Shown here: piece after piece, positions 47,217 through 58,466 of the stretch
How positions within the stretch are numbered: the first letter of the stretch is position 1
Layout of the letters: each line of letters opens with the position of its first letter
Origin: Amanita rubescens
Taxonomy: Eukaryota > Basidiomycota > Agaricomycetes > Agaricales > Amanitaceae
Length of the DNA stretch: 58,466 bases
Reading direction: 5' to 3'
Assembly (NCBI GenBank): GCA_015039365.1
Contig: WION01000322.1
Location: 1 to 58,466 of the forward strand
Position numbers and translations under genes: made by a program
Notes under the pieces: model-generated
What the model was told of the DNA's origin: nothing
The model's input: only the letters and a program-made list of their open reading frames with translations
Database searches by the model: none

Positions 47217-47979
47217 TCAATCACCACTACGTTCAATTTCCAAAGTGGAATTGTAAACGCCCCACGCATATCTAAGAACGCGAGCTTCGGATATATCTAA
47301 AAGCGGGAGAGCCTCTTCCACGGAGACGAGGTGCGACTCAAAGCTCTGCTCGTCGGGCATTCCAGTGCCAAGTTCACGGACCTATGATATCATACTTGAG
47401 TATAAACAATTCGATGTACATGCGATTTCTATCAACATACCGCGTTTTCCGGTATCTGTCCGACATACCAGAAAACTAGATATTCGCCCGGAGGTCTAAT
47501 CACCCGGCCGCGTCGCACGACTGCACCATATGACGTGATTGTGGTATAGATTGGCTCCGTATTAGGCCTGTTGATAGCTTGCACGTCTTGGGGAGAAGGT
47601 GGCGCATTTGATTCCGTATATAACGGAAGAGGTGTGACACGATAGCCTGACTTGGAAAATGTAAGGTAATTCAGCGCGCGTAAGATGAGCATACAACCTC
47701 TTCGTAAGCTTCTCTAAGAGCGGTCTGTTCGAGAGACTCGCCAATATCCTTCCTACCCCTTGGTAGGAAGCATGAATTCGATTCACGATCATGGACAATG
47801 ACGATTTTGCTCGTTGATGGTTGGATGATGACCATCCCTGCCCCGAGCAGAAAATTAAAGGCCGCCAAACCGCTGTTGGGGATAGGAGGAGTTGAATAAG
47901 GTGATAATGGCTCTGCACTCTGAGAATTTCTAAAGTTTACAAGTCGCCTCATAACGTGGAATGAGTAGTCGATATGCAT
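47217..47979 (-). CDS. Nudix hydrolase
   Basis: Exons 47979-47698, 47650-47441, 47381-47217 give 218 aa from the first in-frame ATG; a later ATG at 47952 is possible. The Nudix box is perfect across the first splice: GRKDIGESLEQTALREAYEE joined to SGY, matching G-x5-E-x7-RE-U-x-EE-x-G-U. Upstream lies AGMVIIQPSTSKIVIVHD and downstream PGEYLVFWYVG and an acidic Leu-rich C-terminus. Nudix enzymes hydrolyse nucleoside-diphosphate-linked compounds; the substrate cannot be told from the sequence. The intron inside the Nudix box is notable but common in basidiomycetes. Confidence 0.88.
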
Positions 47980-48116
47980 TCGACATTGTATGCAGCTGAG
48001 GTAGTCACACTCCGTCACACACTCGTAAATGGTATGATTAGATTCGTCATTACGTCGTTTCAGGTCATAAAAGTCGTGAAATCATACAACCGGTAACATA
48101 CTACCACCCCGTATCC

Positions 48117-48859
48117 TCAAGAAAAAAGCGCTACGAGCGTCACGAACCCACCCACGAACATAGCCGCCTCAAAATGACACCTTGTTCCAGCGCCGGACGT
48201 CTGTGTGGGTGAGGCTATTGCAGAACTTGTCGTCTTGTTACTAAGAACAGTGCTTGTAAACGAACACACTGTTCTTATGTTGTTCACGAGATTAGGCAAA
48301 TTCGGGTCATTGAGGACATCCGTCTGATTGGTCTGAATGAAGCTAACGTTTCATGGTAAGTGGATATCCCCTTTTTACGCATACGATGGCTATGCGCACC
48401 AATCGACGCATTGCGGGAACACTGCTTGAAATGTATCTGTGCAGGCGCATTTGATAACATCGATGAATGCCCCGGGATTAAAAAGCACCTGTTAACAGGT
48501 GAACAGCGGTATAGGACAGACTCCACTGATAGATAGCTACCATTGAGATGTTCGCCAATACTGGAGCGGCCTGGGCACAGCTACTGATGCTTCCATAATT
48601 CTGTAAAGATTTGCTTTAGGTCAAGTTCATACGGAAGGACACCACATTGGCGCCACCGGTCACCATTCAATGTACTTCTCACCTGTGCGCATATGGGGCA
48701 AGACGGTGGGCTATCTGGAAACTGAGGTTCGGCCCTGCGCGTCAATATATGCGATCCATCATGAAAGGGAGTGGGCATTGAAGACGCCAAAACCAAATCC
48801 GCGAAGAAGACGATGGCAAGGACAAATGGCACTATCTCCCGGATTCGTAGACAGTGCAT
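48117..48859 (-). CDS. Secreted Cys-rich protein, probably GPI-anchored
   Basis: Exons 48859-48683, 48600-48541, 48488-48400, 48342-48117 give 183 aa. The signal peptide is clear (IREIVPFVLAIVFFADLVLA then SSMP), followed by a probable KEX-type site (TRRAEPQ). Conserved Cys-bearing blocks follow: CPICAQ, SISSCAQAAPVLANISM, NPGAFIDVIKCACTDTF, and FPQCVDC. A Ser/Thr-rich linker leads to a hydrophobic C-terminal tail (FEAAMFVGGFVTLVALFS), fitting a GPI signal. Small secreted proteins of this layout are common in agaricomycetes; role unknown. Confidence 0.7.
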
Positions 48860-49846
48860 GACGTGTTCTTCGGCGATTTAGCACTGGAAGAATTCAGTTT
48901 TCTACGGATGTCCTGTAGATTCCTAGATGGACGTCTCTTGCATGAACGTAGGTACCAGACTCTGCAGCAACCCTGGGAGACGGCGTGCCATGAAGACGGG
49001 GAGGTGAACGAATTTGGATAATCCATCATACATCAAGTCATGTGTTTGTTTGTGGCATGGTCGGTTCATTTCTTATTTTGCCAAGCTTGGATCTTCTGCT
49101 AAAGAAACAGATCTCCACCGATTTCGGACTGTCGCTGGTAGCAGAAGAATTGAATAACATCACCTGAAAGCTGACAATCATTCGAGCGCGAACTATCTAT
49201 ATCAACCAATGGAACGACCCAAATTCACACTCCTACGGAACATTAACAATGCCTTTCTTTATTACGCGTTGGGACATCGACGATGGCTTCTAGCGCCGAG
49301 CCTCCGAAGCTGTCTGGCAAGAGTCTCACGAAAAGTTATTGTACGCAGGCTTGCCACGAGCGCTCCAAGTCAGCGCTCGCCAATCATAGATGATCAAATT
49401 TGGGACACTACGGAGCACGTACTTTTTTTAACAATCCGGCGGTGCCTATCATACCGGTACGCTCATTCAAGATGTTCCCGACCGCTCTCCAAGTCAAATT
49501 TACTCGTGGCTGTGTGGAATCAGCGCGCTAATATTTCGGCTGCAGAAACCTTGCGCGACTCAAGTTACATGCCCACCCCACCCAGCCATCAACCTATGAT
49601 GAACGCGTGCATACCAGCGATGTCGTGACGAGATAATCGGATGCAGTGCCGTAACAACAGGACATGATAAACTTAGTTCTTAGGACATATCTGACTTATA
49701 CAGGACAATGGACGGTTAGACTAACTAATGGTAAATTGAACTCGGTTGGATATCAAGAACGAAGACCTTGATGTACACGAAAGTAAGTAATAAAAGATGA
49801 CTCTTTACGCGATACCACTCTGAAGGAGTGTTTAGGGTCGCTCCAT
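48860..49846. other. Gene-poor interval with a weak ORF
   Basis: A plus-strand ORF at 49209-49628 (139 codons, Arg/Ser-rich) has no recognisable domain; alternative frames of the same stretch carry stops. It may be a decayed gene. Nothing else seen. Confidence 0.35.
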
Positions 49847-51145
49847 TCATTCCGGCGCAAGCAGTAACTTCCGGGATCTACGCGACGAGCGATGATGCGG
49901 ATGGTACGAAGACTTGCAGCGTTTCTTGGGATGATGGACGACCTGATGAAGCGCATCATCTTCATCGTTGTCTGCATCGGTAGATTTCTCTCCAATTTCT
50001 TCGACTTTCGTCGTGGCAGCCAGCGACAGCGGCAGCGTCTTCCCGGGTCTGCGGTAATGAAGCTGATTTACAGATAACGGGTTATCGGAAGCTCCAATGA
50101 TAAACTTCTCTTTGAACAGGCTGTGGTAATTAAGCACGATCGGCCACTCCAGAAAGTAAGTCGGATCAATCAACTCCGGACATGCGTGTCGATAGCGATA
50201 GCTAGATTCCCAACGATAGGTGTCCTTGTATGCGAGATAAATTGCTTGCAGATCGCGTTGCAGCTCAACCATTCGAAGCTCCCGCTCCTCCTCGTCTTTG
50301 AACTTTCGGACCGCGCAGTAGGTTAACAAGCGGACCTTGTTATCCAGCGACATCATAAGGTTGAAGTCGACATATACAGGCCACCATAAACCTCGATCAG
50401 CCAGCCTGAACATTGCATCACTCAGGGCGATGATGTCCGAAGCTTGAAACGGCCTTCCAAAGGCAGGCTCGCTCAAGAGTCCTATCGTATCACCATCTGA
50501 ATTGACAACATGGCCAACAAGCTCGAAAGTGAGATCGAGACCACGTAGCATCTCGTACGCTTGATGGCACATTAATTCAAATGATCTAAGCTGAGAACGG
50601 ACCTACTAACCTCTCATCTGACGCTCCAGCAATGCCGATGTCGCGTCTTCCCATCCTAGCTGCATATCCACTATGTGGTGTGTTATGATCACTTTCATGA
50701 GGTGGTTCTTCATGCACGTACATTGCTGTCCTCTCCAAATAACTTCTATCGTGTTACCCTGGGCTGGCCTGAGGTAGGTAAGCTCGTCCTGATGCACCTT
50801 TGGCACACAAGGTTGGTATTTGATGCGATACAACGGGCGTTTGCGATAGGCTATGGTTCGCCTCCCATGGTTGCCCCGTATAAAGTAGGCCCAGTTTGTC
50901 TTTCCGAATACAAGTGATTTCGCGAATGGCTGCAGCTCTTTCAACTCTGATTCAATATACTCCAGACGTAATTCACGGGAACCACACTGGACAATGGGCG
51001 GCATAGGAACTTGGATTGTTAACCACTGTCCATTCTTCCAGAGGCAGACCGTAAGTCCGTAGGAGATAGCTGAGCAACACAATATCGTGAAAATATATGG
51101 AGGTAGTGTTTCAATGACAGGAGGCATGTAGTGCTCGACGCTCAT
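49847..51145 (-). CDS. Pseudokinase-like family, member 2
   Basis: Paralogue of the genes at 38236-39599 and 52860-54138. Exons 51145-50722, 50670-50611, 50559-49847 give 398 aa. Conserved blocks: PPYIFTILC, LWKNGQWLTIQVPMPP, AKSLVFGKTNWAYFI, YLRPAQG.TIEVIWRGQQ, AYEMLRGLDLTFELVG, LLSEPAFGRPFQASDIIALS, YVDFNLMMSLDNKVRLLTYC, ELIDPTYFLEWPIVLN, and the basic tail RSSRRSRKLLLAPE. The middle 51-nt intron is again a multiple of three with no stops, so readthrough is possible. No active-site residues are recognisable in the kinase-like part. Function unknown; local duplication is evident. Confidence 0.65.
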
Positions 51146-52859
51146 TTCGAAGAAGTGGGAGTCAAGATGACCTTATAACAGGCGCCCACGTCCTTGTTGC
51201 CACTGATCTTTTGCTGTGTACTATGGTCAGCAGCGCCACTCCCGGCCTACATCTCGTCTTCCTCTTATAGATCAACTCTTCCGATCATATCCCATGATAC
51301 ACGAAGACCGGAAATATTTTTCAGTACATCGTATTCGAACCTGACGTTAGGACCAGATACTTATAAAGAACATACGGCTTTCTGCTGTGCAAGGTAGTAA
51401 CCTGGGTGGAAATATTTAACTCTTTTATGTGCCAAGTACCGTGAGACCATAAATATTCAAGTGTACAGAATGACGCGCAATTGTCTATTATGTAATGCTA
51501 CCATAACCTTAACATTTTCGAAAAATTTTAGGAGAAAGGATGTTGTGCTCGCCACGTTCAAAAGGAGCGGAGTGATGCATGTTCATGCTAGAAAATTAAT
51601 CGCATGTATAAGGAAGGTGTCAGATGTCTATGCGCTACGTGCGGGAGTATTCGACAAAATTCTCAACAGGCTTGTCTCCAATCCTCTGGAACACAGGCTC
51701 AACAGAGCAAATGCGCTCTAGGAGACGTTCAAGAAGGTTGTGAAAAGCGTCAACAATGAACGTTACATCCAGCACTTTATCGTAAAACCAGGCCTCTTTA
51801 GAGACTAATTTTGTCGTTCAAACCACTCCGCTTGGCGACCCTGTTCATGGAGCATTCATTTACCTCTCAGATTCGGGTTTGCCCGCGTTGGAGGAGAATC
51901 TTCTTCCAAATATTTGGTGTCAGCCGAGTTCGCAAAGACGCCGTGCTTGGTCGAGTTCTAGGTCATCGTTCCGAGTCCATGCAGCCGGACTTTGAATTGT
52001 TAATACTCCTATCTCTGTTTCTCGAGTTTAGTGTTGCAGAGTATTATGCCCAGAATGAAGGTTCACTAGGAACTTTGGCAGGATACGGGACAATTGCCTG
52101 GCAGGCATACAAAGCAAAGATGGTGTGACCCACCTTCCAACCGCGTCTCTCCGATTCAATTCCCGCTGGGCCTTCTCTGCTCATGGAAAAACGTTCTCTG
52201 TTTTAAATTCTAGCTTTTTGTCTTGCGTGGTGAAATTCATAGTCCTGCGCAAGTTTCCCAGAGCATCCTGGCCACCTGAGTACGGCAGGTATTATGCCAA
52301 GTGAAAGAACACATACTTTGCGTGCCACTGCTCCGGACAGTGATAGAGGAGTAGCCAGATAAAGAGTATCGGGGAATCTAGTCTATGATCCCCGATTTTC
52401 ATTCTGTTCCAACGGTTTCGTCTAAGACTTACAAGTGCTGTGGGTAACAGGACAAGGTTGTCTGCTGTGCGAATACCACGACTCAAAAACCAGGCCATTG
52501 ATTTCTGGCGGGAGACATCGTGGAGACGTTTATCACCTAGTAGTAGAACGTCATTAGCGTACCAATGCAATGTGAGTGAAATATGAAGTGACTTTAAAAC
52601 GAATTTCACGTAGAACGGAGAATGTACCATATACCAAAGTCATTTAGGTAGAATAAATTTCACATAGAACATAGCATACTAATGTCATGTAGGTAAAATA
52701 CGAAATGTACCATGAAATAGCGTTGAAGATATGATAAATGAGTCACGTACATTGCACGGCATGGGATGAAGTAACAAACATGCATAAGGACGCTATACAA
52801 AGTGACCCACGCGAATGCATGCTAAGTGAGTTCGGAAAATCGATGCTGAGGGTATCATC
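51146..52859. other. Gene-poor interval with small ORFs and imperfect tandem repeat
   Basis: Plus-strand ORFs at 51470-51721 (Arg/Val-rich) and 51811-52128 (ends with a hydrophobic helix ELLILLSLFLEFSVAEYY) show no known family. About 52600-52720 holds two imperfect copies of a 50-60-nt A/T-rich unit (AATTTCAC(G/A)TAGAAC ... TAGGTA). No gene is called. Confidence 0.35.
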
Positions 52860-54138
52860 TCATGCTTCCGGCGCGAGAAGCAATTTTCTAGACTTGCGTA
52901 AGGAAACGTGATATGGAGAATGACGGTATTTCCTTTGACGATCAACGCGAAGGAGAGGTTTATCTTCATTATCGCTTTTGCTCGGCGCGTCGCAGGCCCC
53001 AACTCCTTCGATTTTGGTCGTGGCTGCCAAGGGTAACGCTGCGGATGCGTTCTTCTGTCGATAGCATAGTCCGTGAAGTGTTAATGGCGCGTCTGAATTA
53101 TTGGTGAAAGGAAGAGGTTGCAGTTTTTCCCGGCTCAGAACGGGAAAAACGAGAGGCCATTCCAATGGAAGTGTTCCATCTAGGAGCCATGTACAGATGT
53201 ATTGATATCGATAGCTTGAATAATAGTGATATACGGATTTGTAGCTCAGATATATTTCATGCAGAGTTCGCTGCAACCTGAGCCTCTGATTTTCTCGCTC
53301 CCCGGCGTTTCGGAATTTCCTAACGCCGCAGTAGCTTAGCAAGCGAATCTTGTTATCGAGGGATAACATGATGTTGTCCGGATCGAGGTACCAGAATAGA
53401 TCCCGTTCATGGATCTTGCGCATAGCCTCATCAAGAGCTAAGATGTCCGAGGCTTGGAACGGCCTTCCAAAAGCAGGCTCGCAAATCAAACCAACTATAT
53501 TCCAGTCCGAGTCGACGACGTGGGCAAGGATGTCGTAAGTGAGATCGAGGCCACCCAGCAGCTCATGCGCTCAATCGCAAGCTGTCAGACAGGAAGCGAA
53601 GGTAATGATGTCAGACATACCTCTCATCTGTTTTTCTATAAATCTGATCGAAAAATCATCAACCCCTATCCGGATATCCACTATTTAAGGATTCAGGATC
53701 GGCGAGTAGCTTAATAAAGTTGGATGTACCTTGCTGTCCTCTCCATATGCCTTCTATTAGATCTCCCTGGACTGGCCTGATAAAGGTGAGCTCCGATTCG
53801 TGCACTAGAGGCGCGAATGGTGGGTATTGGACCCCGCTTCTTGGTTTCTGCCGGTAGGCAAGCATACGCTTGTCATTCTTATTATTGACGAAATAGGCCC
53901 AGTTGGTCTTGCCAAAGACCAATGAACTGGCAAACGGCTGTAACTTCCCAACCTCTGAATGAAGATAACCGTCTAGATCTTTGGGCGGTTCAGATGGCTC
54001 GGGGAATTGAACTGTCAGATAGTGTCCATTCTTCCATAGGAGGATTGAATATCTGTCGGGAAGGGTAGCTTGTCGGATGATGAAAATAAACGGAGGCAGT
54101 GTCTCTGTTACGGGTGACCGATGGTGTAGATTGCTCAT
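52860..54138 (-). CDS. Pseudokinase-like family, member 3
   Basis: Third member of the family. Exons 54138-53730, 53680-53621, 53569-52860 give 392 aa. The start (MSNLHHRSPVTETLPPFI) aligns with member 2. Here the first intron (49 nt) is not a multiple of three and readthrough would end soon after, so splicing is required; this supports spliced models for the other two. Conserved blocks include LLWKNGHYLTVQFPEP, SSLVFGKTNWAYFV, FIRPVQGDLIEGIWRGQQ, HELLGGLDLTYD, GLICEPAFGRPFQASDILAL, YLDPDNIMLSLDNKIRLLSY and SLRKSRKLLLAPEA. The DNIMLSLDNKIRLL stretch resembles a kinase N-x-x-x-L..VKL core and is the best evidence for kinase descent. Confidence 0.65.
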
Positions 54139-54429
54139 GCTAAATCTTTTGTGGGTCTCCGTGGGCAACAAGAATACAGGAGCAGCTTACCTCGTGGATT
54201 GGGCGCTGACTTTCCATATCGAGCCATATCATTTATCGCCTTTTATGGACTCCTTCCTCCGGCATTACTCAAGGTCACTGAAAGTGTCCCAATTACAATC
54301 TGACCATGACAAGGAAGTGGGTGTCAATTGTAGACCGTAGCGTAAAAAGTCAATCAACGTAGGTTAACCATCAAGGCGCTGAACTATTGCTAAACGTAGT
54401 CTCCATTCATTTTTAGCTACTCATAAAAG

Positions 54430-54651
54430 ATGCAGCGAAAATGCGAGGACAAGGTACGTCCAATTGAACCCGCTGAAGGAAGAGGGCCTTATATGTGCCA
54501 ATTTCTAGGAAGCAAGTGCAATGCATGCGGAGAAGTCGTGCTCTACTCTGGCAAGCTCTGTTCTCAATCCCCCTATCTGAATCCGCACTGCGTATACAAG
54601 AAGGTTACCTTTGAGAAGGTTTCTGACGGTTGTTCAAAATGTTCCCCATGA
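54430..54651 (+). CDS. Small Cys-rich protein (73 aa), tentative
   Basis: A single-exon ORF from ATG 54430. Cys-containing pairs are spaced like a small zinc-ribbon: MCQFLGSKCNACGEVVLY, then LCSQSPYLNPHC and GCSKC. Short Cys-patterned proteins of this kind are common but unannotated in agaricomycetes. There is no signal peptide. It could also be chance. Confidence 0.4.
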   Translation: MQRKCEDKVRPIEPAEGRGPYMCQFLGSKCNACGEVVLYSGKLCSQSPYLNPHCVYKKVTFEKVSDGCSKCSP

Positions 54652-56784
54652 GCAGAGTCTGAACGAAGGCCGTGTTTGTGTTCTTTGGTTCGTCTTTCAC
54701 ATACACATATTGAAGCTTGACCGTATAGCAAGACCTGTTGTGGCTCTGGCTGCGATCGTCTGCCCTCTTTGCAAGCCATCTGAGAATATTGCTTCTCATT
54801 GAAATTGCTAGCATTTTTGAAGTGACAACTGACCCCGTCTCCTACACAATCCAAGATTCCTCCTTGCACGTCCATCAAACACATTACCTATGGCATCATT
54901 TCCGCTTTCATCTATCACAATAGCATCTTGAGCGATATCTCCCTGTCCGTCCTTCGGATAATCAACAGTTGGTGAGTCCCAGTGCTCTGGAACATGGAAT
55001 ACTTTTTGACACTTGATAGAGATCCTGCTCTCTATTTGGCGATATCAAATAATCAGGAGCCCATTGGCTTAGACTTCCTGGTCAGATGTGCCAGACCTAA
55101 CGTCATTTCGTCCGACTTTGTATCCATATCTGCCGTTTATCCATGTATCATATCATCTATTTGTGTATAATCAACAAATGCATCGATTGAAATCAACCAC
55201 GCCGGGTTCCAAAAATTATTCCGCTCATCATAGAAGCTATGGGTAGCTCTCCGCGTGGGCGCGACTTGCAAGTTGTGCCGGTGAGTAGGAGAGATAAATA
55301 AGGAAATGAACCTTCTATATATGTGATATGTGCATCGAGTAGCAGCAGCCGAACCGGCATTCCTGTAACTTAATAGATGCCGGACTATGATAGACACTGA
55401 TAGACAGCACTTACGCCCCTCTTTTAGATATTCTTGTTGTAGGAGATTCAAACTCACGTTATCCAATGTTATAATCTGTGCAATGTTTTAGGAGATCGCC
55501 GAGAAGCCAGCGGACACGAGCAAATGCGTAAGTCGTACGATATCAGCTCCTCCGTTTTTCGCCCTGCAGGGCCTGCACAAATACATAAGTTCTGGAGTTC
55601 ATATTTTGCGTCATCGAATAGAAAGAAAAGCTCTTCTTGAATCGAACGAACATACGTTGAAATATCTCCGAAAGTCTGATGGCCGTGCGACGACGGAATC
55701 AAGTGCAAATGAGGGTCCCAGCATGGACAAACTGCAACAGTGGCAGTCTCTTCGCAGGACGGTAATAAAGAGCAGCAATGGAGTCTTCATATAGCGCGGT
55801 GACTTGTACTTCAGCTTCGGCTTTGAGAGGCGAGGAAGTCTGCGTCCTTATTACGCCTTGCGAGAAACTAATGCGAATAAATTTCAGAATTATAAAATGA
55901 CCTAAGTGATCCTGTAACTATAATTGCCACACAGTGATTGGGGTCGCTGCTCGGATGCTGACGGGTTGCTGTTCACGATTCATGTGCCATATGATGAGCA
56001 AATTCGTCAGTTTCTTGATTCAGGTCATCTTCCGGCGAAGCCAGGTGATCAGTGCATGTGCAGCAAGCATGCGACCGGAGCGGAAGAAGGTAGGCCGCCG
56101 TGCTCACTAACAGTAATCGCACGTGAGCGCGCCTGAACATTTGAACTTCAGTTTGCAAACCGCGATATCACGCTTTCCCTTGGCATGATCACTCGGACGC
56201 CGGACGAACGACCGAAACGCATTGAACTTCCTCTATTACAAAAGTCATCCCGTGCCCCGTGCAGATGATTGAGCATCCGAGGCGAGTTCTGTTTTTGCGT
56301 ATGCTAGGTGCCTTCCTTCAAACGACATTTACAAACTATCAATCTGGGGAGTCAGTGTCATAAGCGCAGAACTAGGGCTTAGATTCAATCGATTTGTTGT
56401 TGCGTTTCCTTTGTAACGCAGCTACTGTCACTGCCAGATTTTCAATATATGCTTGTAAACTTTCAAGACAGACGGATGGTTAATTATCATGGTGGATAGT
56501 CTAGCGGCTGTAAACAGGAGCAAAATGAAAAATAGGATGATGTGGTGTGGTGCTTGCTAACGCTAAGCGACCTTCATCAACAAGGTGTACTCTTTTGAGT
56601 TTAGCGAATATTCCTTCTGCTAAATAATGATGACAACGACGCGCTTTAAAAAATGCTAAAGGGTATTGTTATGTCCCCTGAGAGACAAAGGAAGCATGGC
56701 AACAAAGGAAAAGGCAAATACGATAATCCAAAATCCCCATATGAAGCTCGTAGAATAAACCATCTATCCCAGATATAATGGTCG
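54652..56784. other. Gene-poor interval, no gene supported
   Basis: About 2.1 kb with scattered ORFs below 110 codons on both strands, none recognisable. The stretch 55930-56100 on the plus strand (DADGLLFTIHVPYDEQIRQF then LDSGHLPAKPGDQCMC) has coding-like composition and could be an orphan exon. Confidence 0.4.
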
Positions 56785-57784
56785 TTAGATGGCGAAGGTA
56801 AAGGCTAGGGTCATCAAACCCAGGACGGTCGAAATTCCGGGGGTATTGGCAGTGAGGGCGGAGCCAGAGAGGAGGCTGGTGCTCGAAATGCCTCCAGCAG
56901 CCTCAAGGCTTGACTGCAAGAAGTTGCCTCCACATTCTTTTACGATGGCGTCGTAGAGATCTGTTTGACCGCCGAGAAGTGGACTCTGCGATAAGCCGGG
57001 AGCAAAAGGGACAGCCGATTCAAATTTGGCGTAAGAATTAAAAATCAGGCGGGTACACGTAGTGCACAGTTCTGTCCCATTGAGACTGGGGAGGCGGAAT
57101 AGGAAAGGGATACCGGCGTCTCGGAATGTCGTCGCGTTGGGAGTAACGGCGGTGGCACTGTCACGTCGCTCTACGGAGGGACTGTTGACGAGATTATCTA
57201 GAACCGACTGCGTGTTGGGAGTGCCCTGAAGGGAAATATCACTCGCGAGACTCGAGGGGGAACTCGAGCTAATCTTCTCCAAAAGGCAGTAATTATCGTT
57301 TGCATCCTTTGAGCAAATAGCCCCCACGAACGGAAGAACCGCATATAATACACCATAGATGTCGATAACACCCTCAACCGAATTGGATGTTAGCTCTTCA
57401 GGGCACTGGGAGTAAAATTCGGCTAGTTTCCCTCGAAAGAGGGATTCTGGGCAAAGGTTTGTAGATTGAAGGGAATCAAGGGCATCGGTGATAGAGGCTG
57501 AGGAAGCTGTCCCTGCATTGCCTCCTGGCGCAAACTGGCTGGTCGCATTCAGCAGGGCATTCACACATGTCGAAATGGTGCTATTGTTATCTAGATTGTC
57601 CAAGAATTGAGCGCAATTCGCACTAATACCAGAAGGTATCAGTGGATTGGAGGTCGTACTATTGCTGGATGTCTGCGAATCCAATGAGAATTTGCCAAAC
57701 GGACCAATTTGTCCAATTGCTCACCGATGACTGTGCCAAAGCCAACGCGAATAACAATGATAATGATGCAAACCGCTTCAACAT
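56785..57784 (-). CDS. GPI-anchored-like secreted protein
   Basis: Exons 57784-57725 and 57672-56785 give 315 aa. The signal peptide MLKRFASLSLLFALALAQ is cleaved before a Ser/Thr/Asn-rich segment with N-glycosylation sites (NSTTS, NNSTIS). Cys-containing blocks follow: ISANCAQFLDNL, STCVNALLNATSQFAPGG, TNLCPESLF, FYSQCPEEL, GAICSKDANDNYCLLEK, LCTTCTRLIF and IVKECGGNFL. The C-terminus ends with ISTVLGLMTLAFTFAI after a Ser-rich linker, as for GPI addition. The layout recalls an uncharacterised fungal cell-surface family (possibly DUF7729, from memory and unchecked). Extracellular or cell-wall location is inferred; function unknown. Confidence 0.75.
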
Positions 57785-58127
57785 ACTTATTGCACGTAAA
57801 GAGAGCGTGATAAAGGAGCGGAAGGGTTTCTTTGAAGAACAAGAGAAATCGTGCAGAGAGTGGGAGTAAGTTGTCAGTTGCGATGGTGCTTTGTTTGCAC
57901 AATGCAAATAAGACCAAAGAAAGGCCGCAATGCGTTTGTAATCTTTTGTAATGCGGTCATGTGTGTAGGAGTTGATATTACCGATCGCGTCCCGAAACTC
58001 AAATCGATCAATCCGCAACTTGGGCACTCAGATGAGACAATGATCAGTAAGCCATGCACTGAAGAACGCGGTATAAAACGACGCTGGCATGGTCTTCATG
58101 TCTTCAGAACTCAATCCTTGACCAACA

Positions 58128-58466
58128 ATGGACCCCGTTGCATTCTACGGCTTCTCTCCGTCGTCCGCGACCCTGATGTTCTATTTCATGGACACCCGAC
58201 CGCAAGCGGAGATCGTCCCAAGCAAGATGTATTCAAGGCAGCAGACTTCCCTGCTCCCGACTCCCCGTTAGCACGTGAAGTCAGAAAGTTCGCGCAGGTC
58301 AGCAAATCGGTGAAACCTTTAAATGATTTTTACTGATATGGATCTAGGCAGAACTAAACGAGCAGACGTTCAACCACAGCAATAGGGTGTACATATATGG
58401 TAATCACCTTGTCAATGGACGGGAATTATTGGTTGATGATCACTAATAGGCGTGGCCTTGACAAAA
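58128..58466 (+). CDS. HD-domain cyanamide-hydratase-like protein, 5' part, frame problem
   Basis: Partial gene leaving the window. Exon ends visible: ...58297, 58348-58399, 58450 to the edge. Protein pieces: FPAPDSPLAREVRKFAQ, then AELNEQTFNHSNRVYIYG across two small introns, then VALTK. NHS-x-RVY-x-YG is the start of the HD metal-binding domain in cyanamide hydratase/Ddi2-like enzymes, which hydrate cyanamide to urea. Family members start with an YG(W/F)xxVPR motif. Here MDPVAFYGF lies in one frame (58128 on) and SVVRDPDVLF in another, about 58155. A one-base shift without an intron would be needed, so the gene may be broken, mis-sequenced, or start elsewhere. Confidence 0.5.

Noticed and set aside
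51811..52128. ORF with a hydrophobic helix
   Set aside because: It has a non-ATG start and no family resemblance; chance is likely in a gene-poor interval.

Overview
The window looks like a chromosomal segment from an agaricomycete (mushroom-forming basidiomycete). Genes are dense and carry many 45-70 nt GT-AG introns. There are STE3-type pheromone receptor genes, a Crinkler-type (CRN) protein fused to a divergent kinase domain, other kinases, and lineage-restricted paralogue families. The intervals also hold a eukaryotic initiator tRNA-Met and fungal housekeeping genes (MRD1, RPN9, prefoldin 3, SRP9, TGS1, FES1). All models are hand-spliced from the sequence. Unless an entry says otherwise, exon lengths sum to a clean reading frame.

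Layout: 1-2.2 kb, the C-terminally cut end of a P-loop NTPase of a fungal expanded family (-). 2.6-11.5 kb, housekeeping block: prefoldin 3 (-), MRD1 (+), RPN9 (+), a two-Myb telomere-repeat-binding-like protein (+). 12-18.8 kb, accessory block: a 61-bp perfect foldback, a TKL-like kinase (-), a CRN-kinase protein (-), a duplicated 5' gene module, and tRNA-iMet at 18782-18853. 19-31 kb: a membrane/coiled-coil protein, STE3 receptor A, SRP9, an SRPK-like kinase, a PD-(D/E)XK-like protein with a divergent small neighbour, and STE3 receptor B. 31-38 kb: an F-box/LRR-like protein, a TIR-like protein with Cys clusters, a truncated STE3 fragment, and TGS1. 38-54 kb: three members of one pseudokinase-like family, interspersed with a small nuclear-type protein, a multi-pass membrane protein, FES1, a Cdc20/Fizzy-like WD40 protein, a Nudix hydrolase and a secreted Cys-rich protein. 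54-58 kb: mostly gene-poor, then a GPI-anchored-like protein (-) and the start of an HD-domain cyanamide-hydratase-like gene (+) that runs off the edge.

Functional theme: three STE3-related sequences within about 15 kb (two intact, one cut off exactly at an exon end) suggest a pheromone-receptor locus or a cluster of non-mating-type STE3 paralogues. I looked by eye for short ORFs ending in a CaaX box in the intergenic DNA from 20 to 44 kb. I found only one weak, stop-interrupted candidate (33492-33632), so the mating-type identity of the locus is not proven. The most unusual single genes are the TIR-like/Cys-cluster protein, the CRN-kinase, and the PD-(D/E)XK-like protein whose start lies 52 bp from that of its divergent neighbour.
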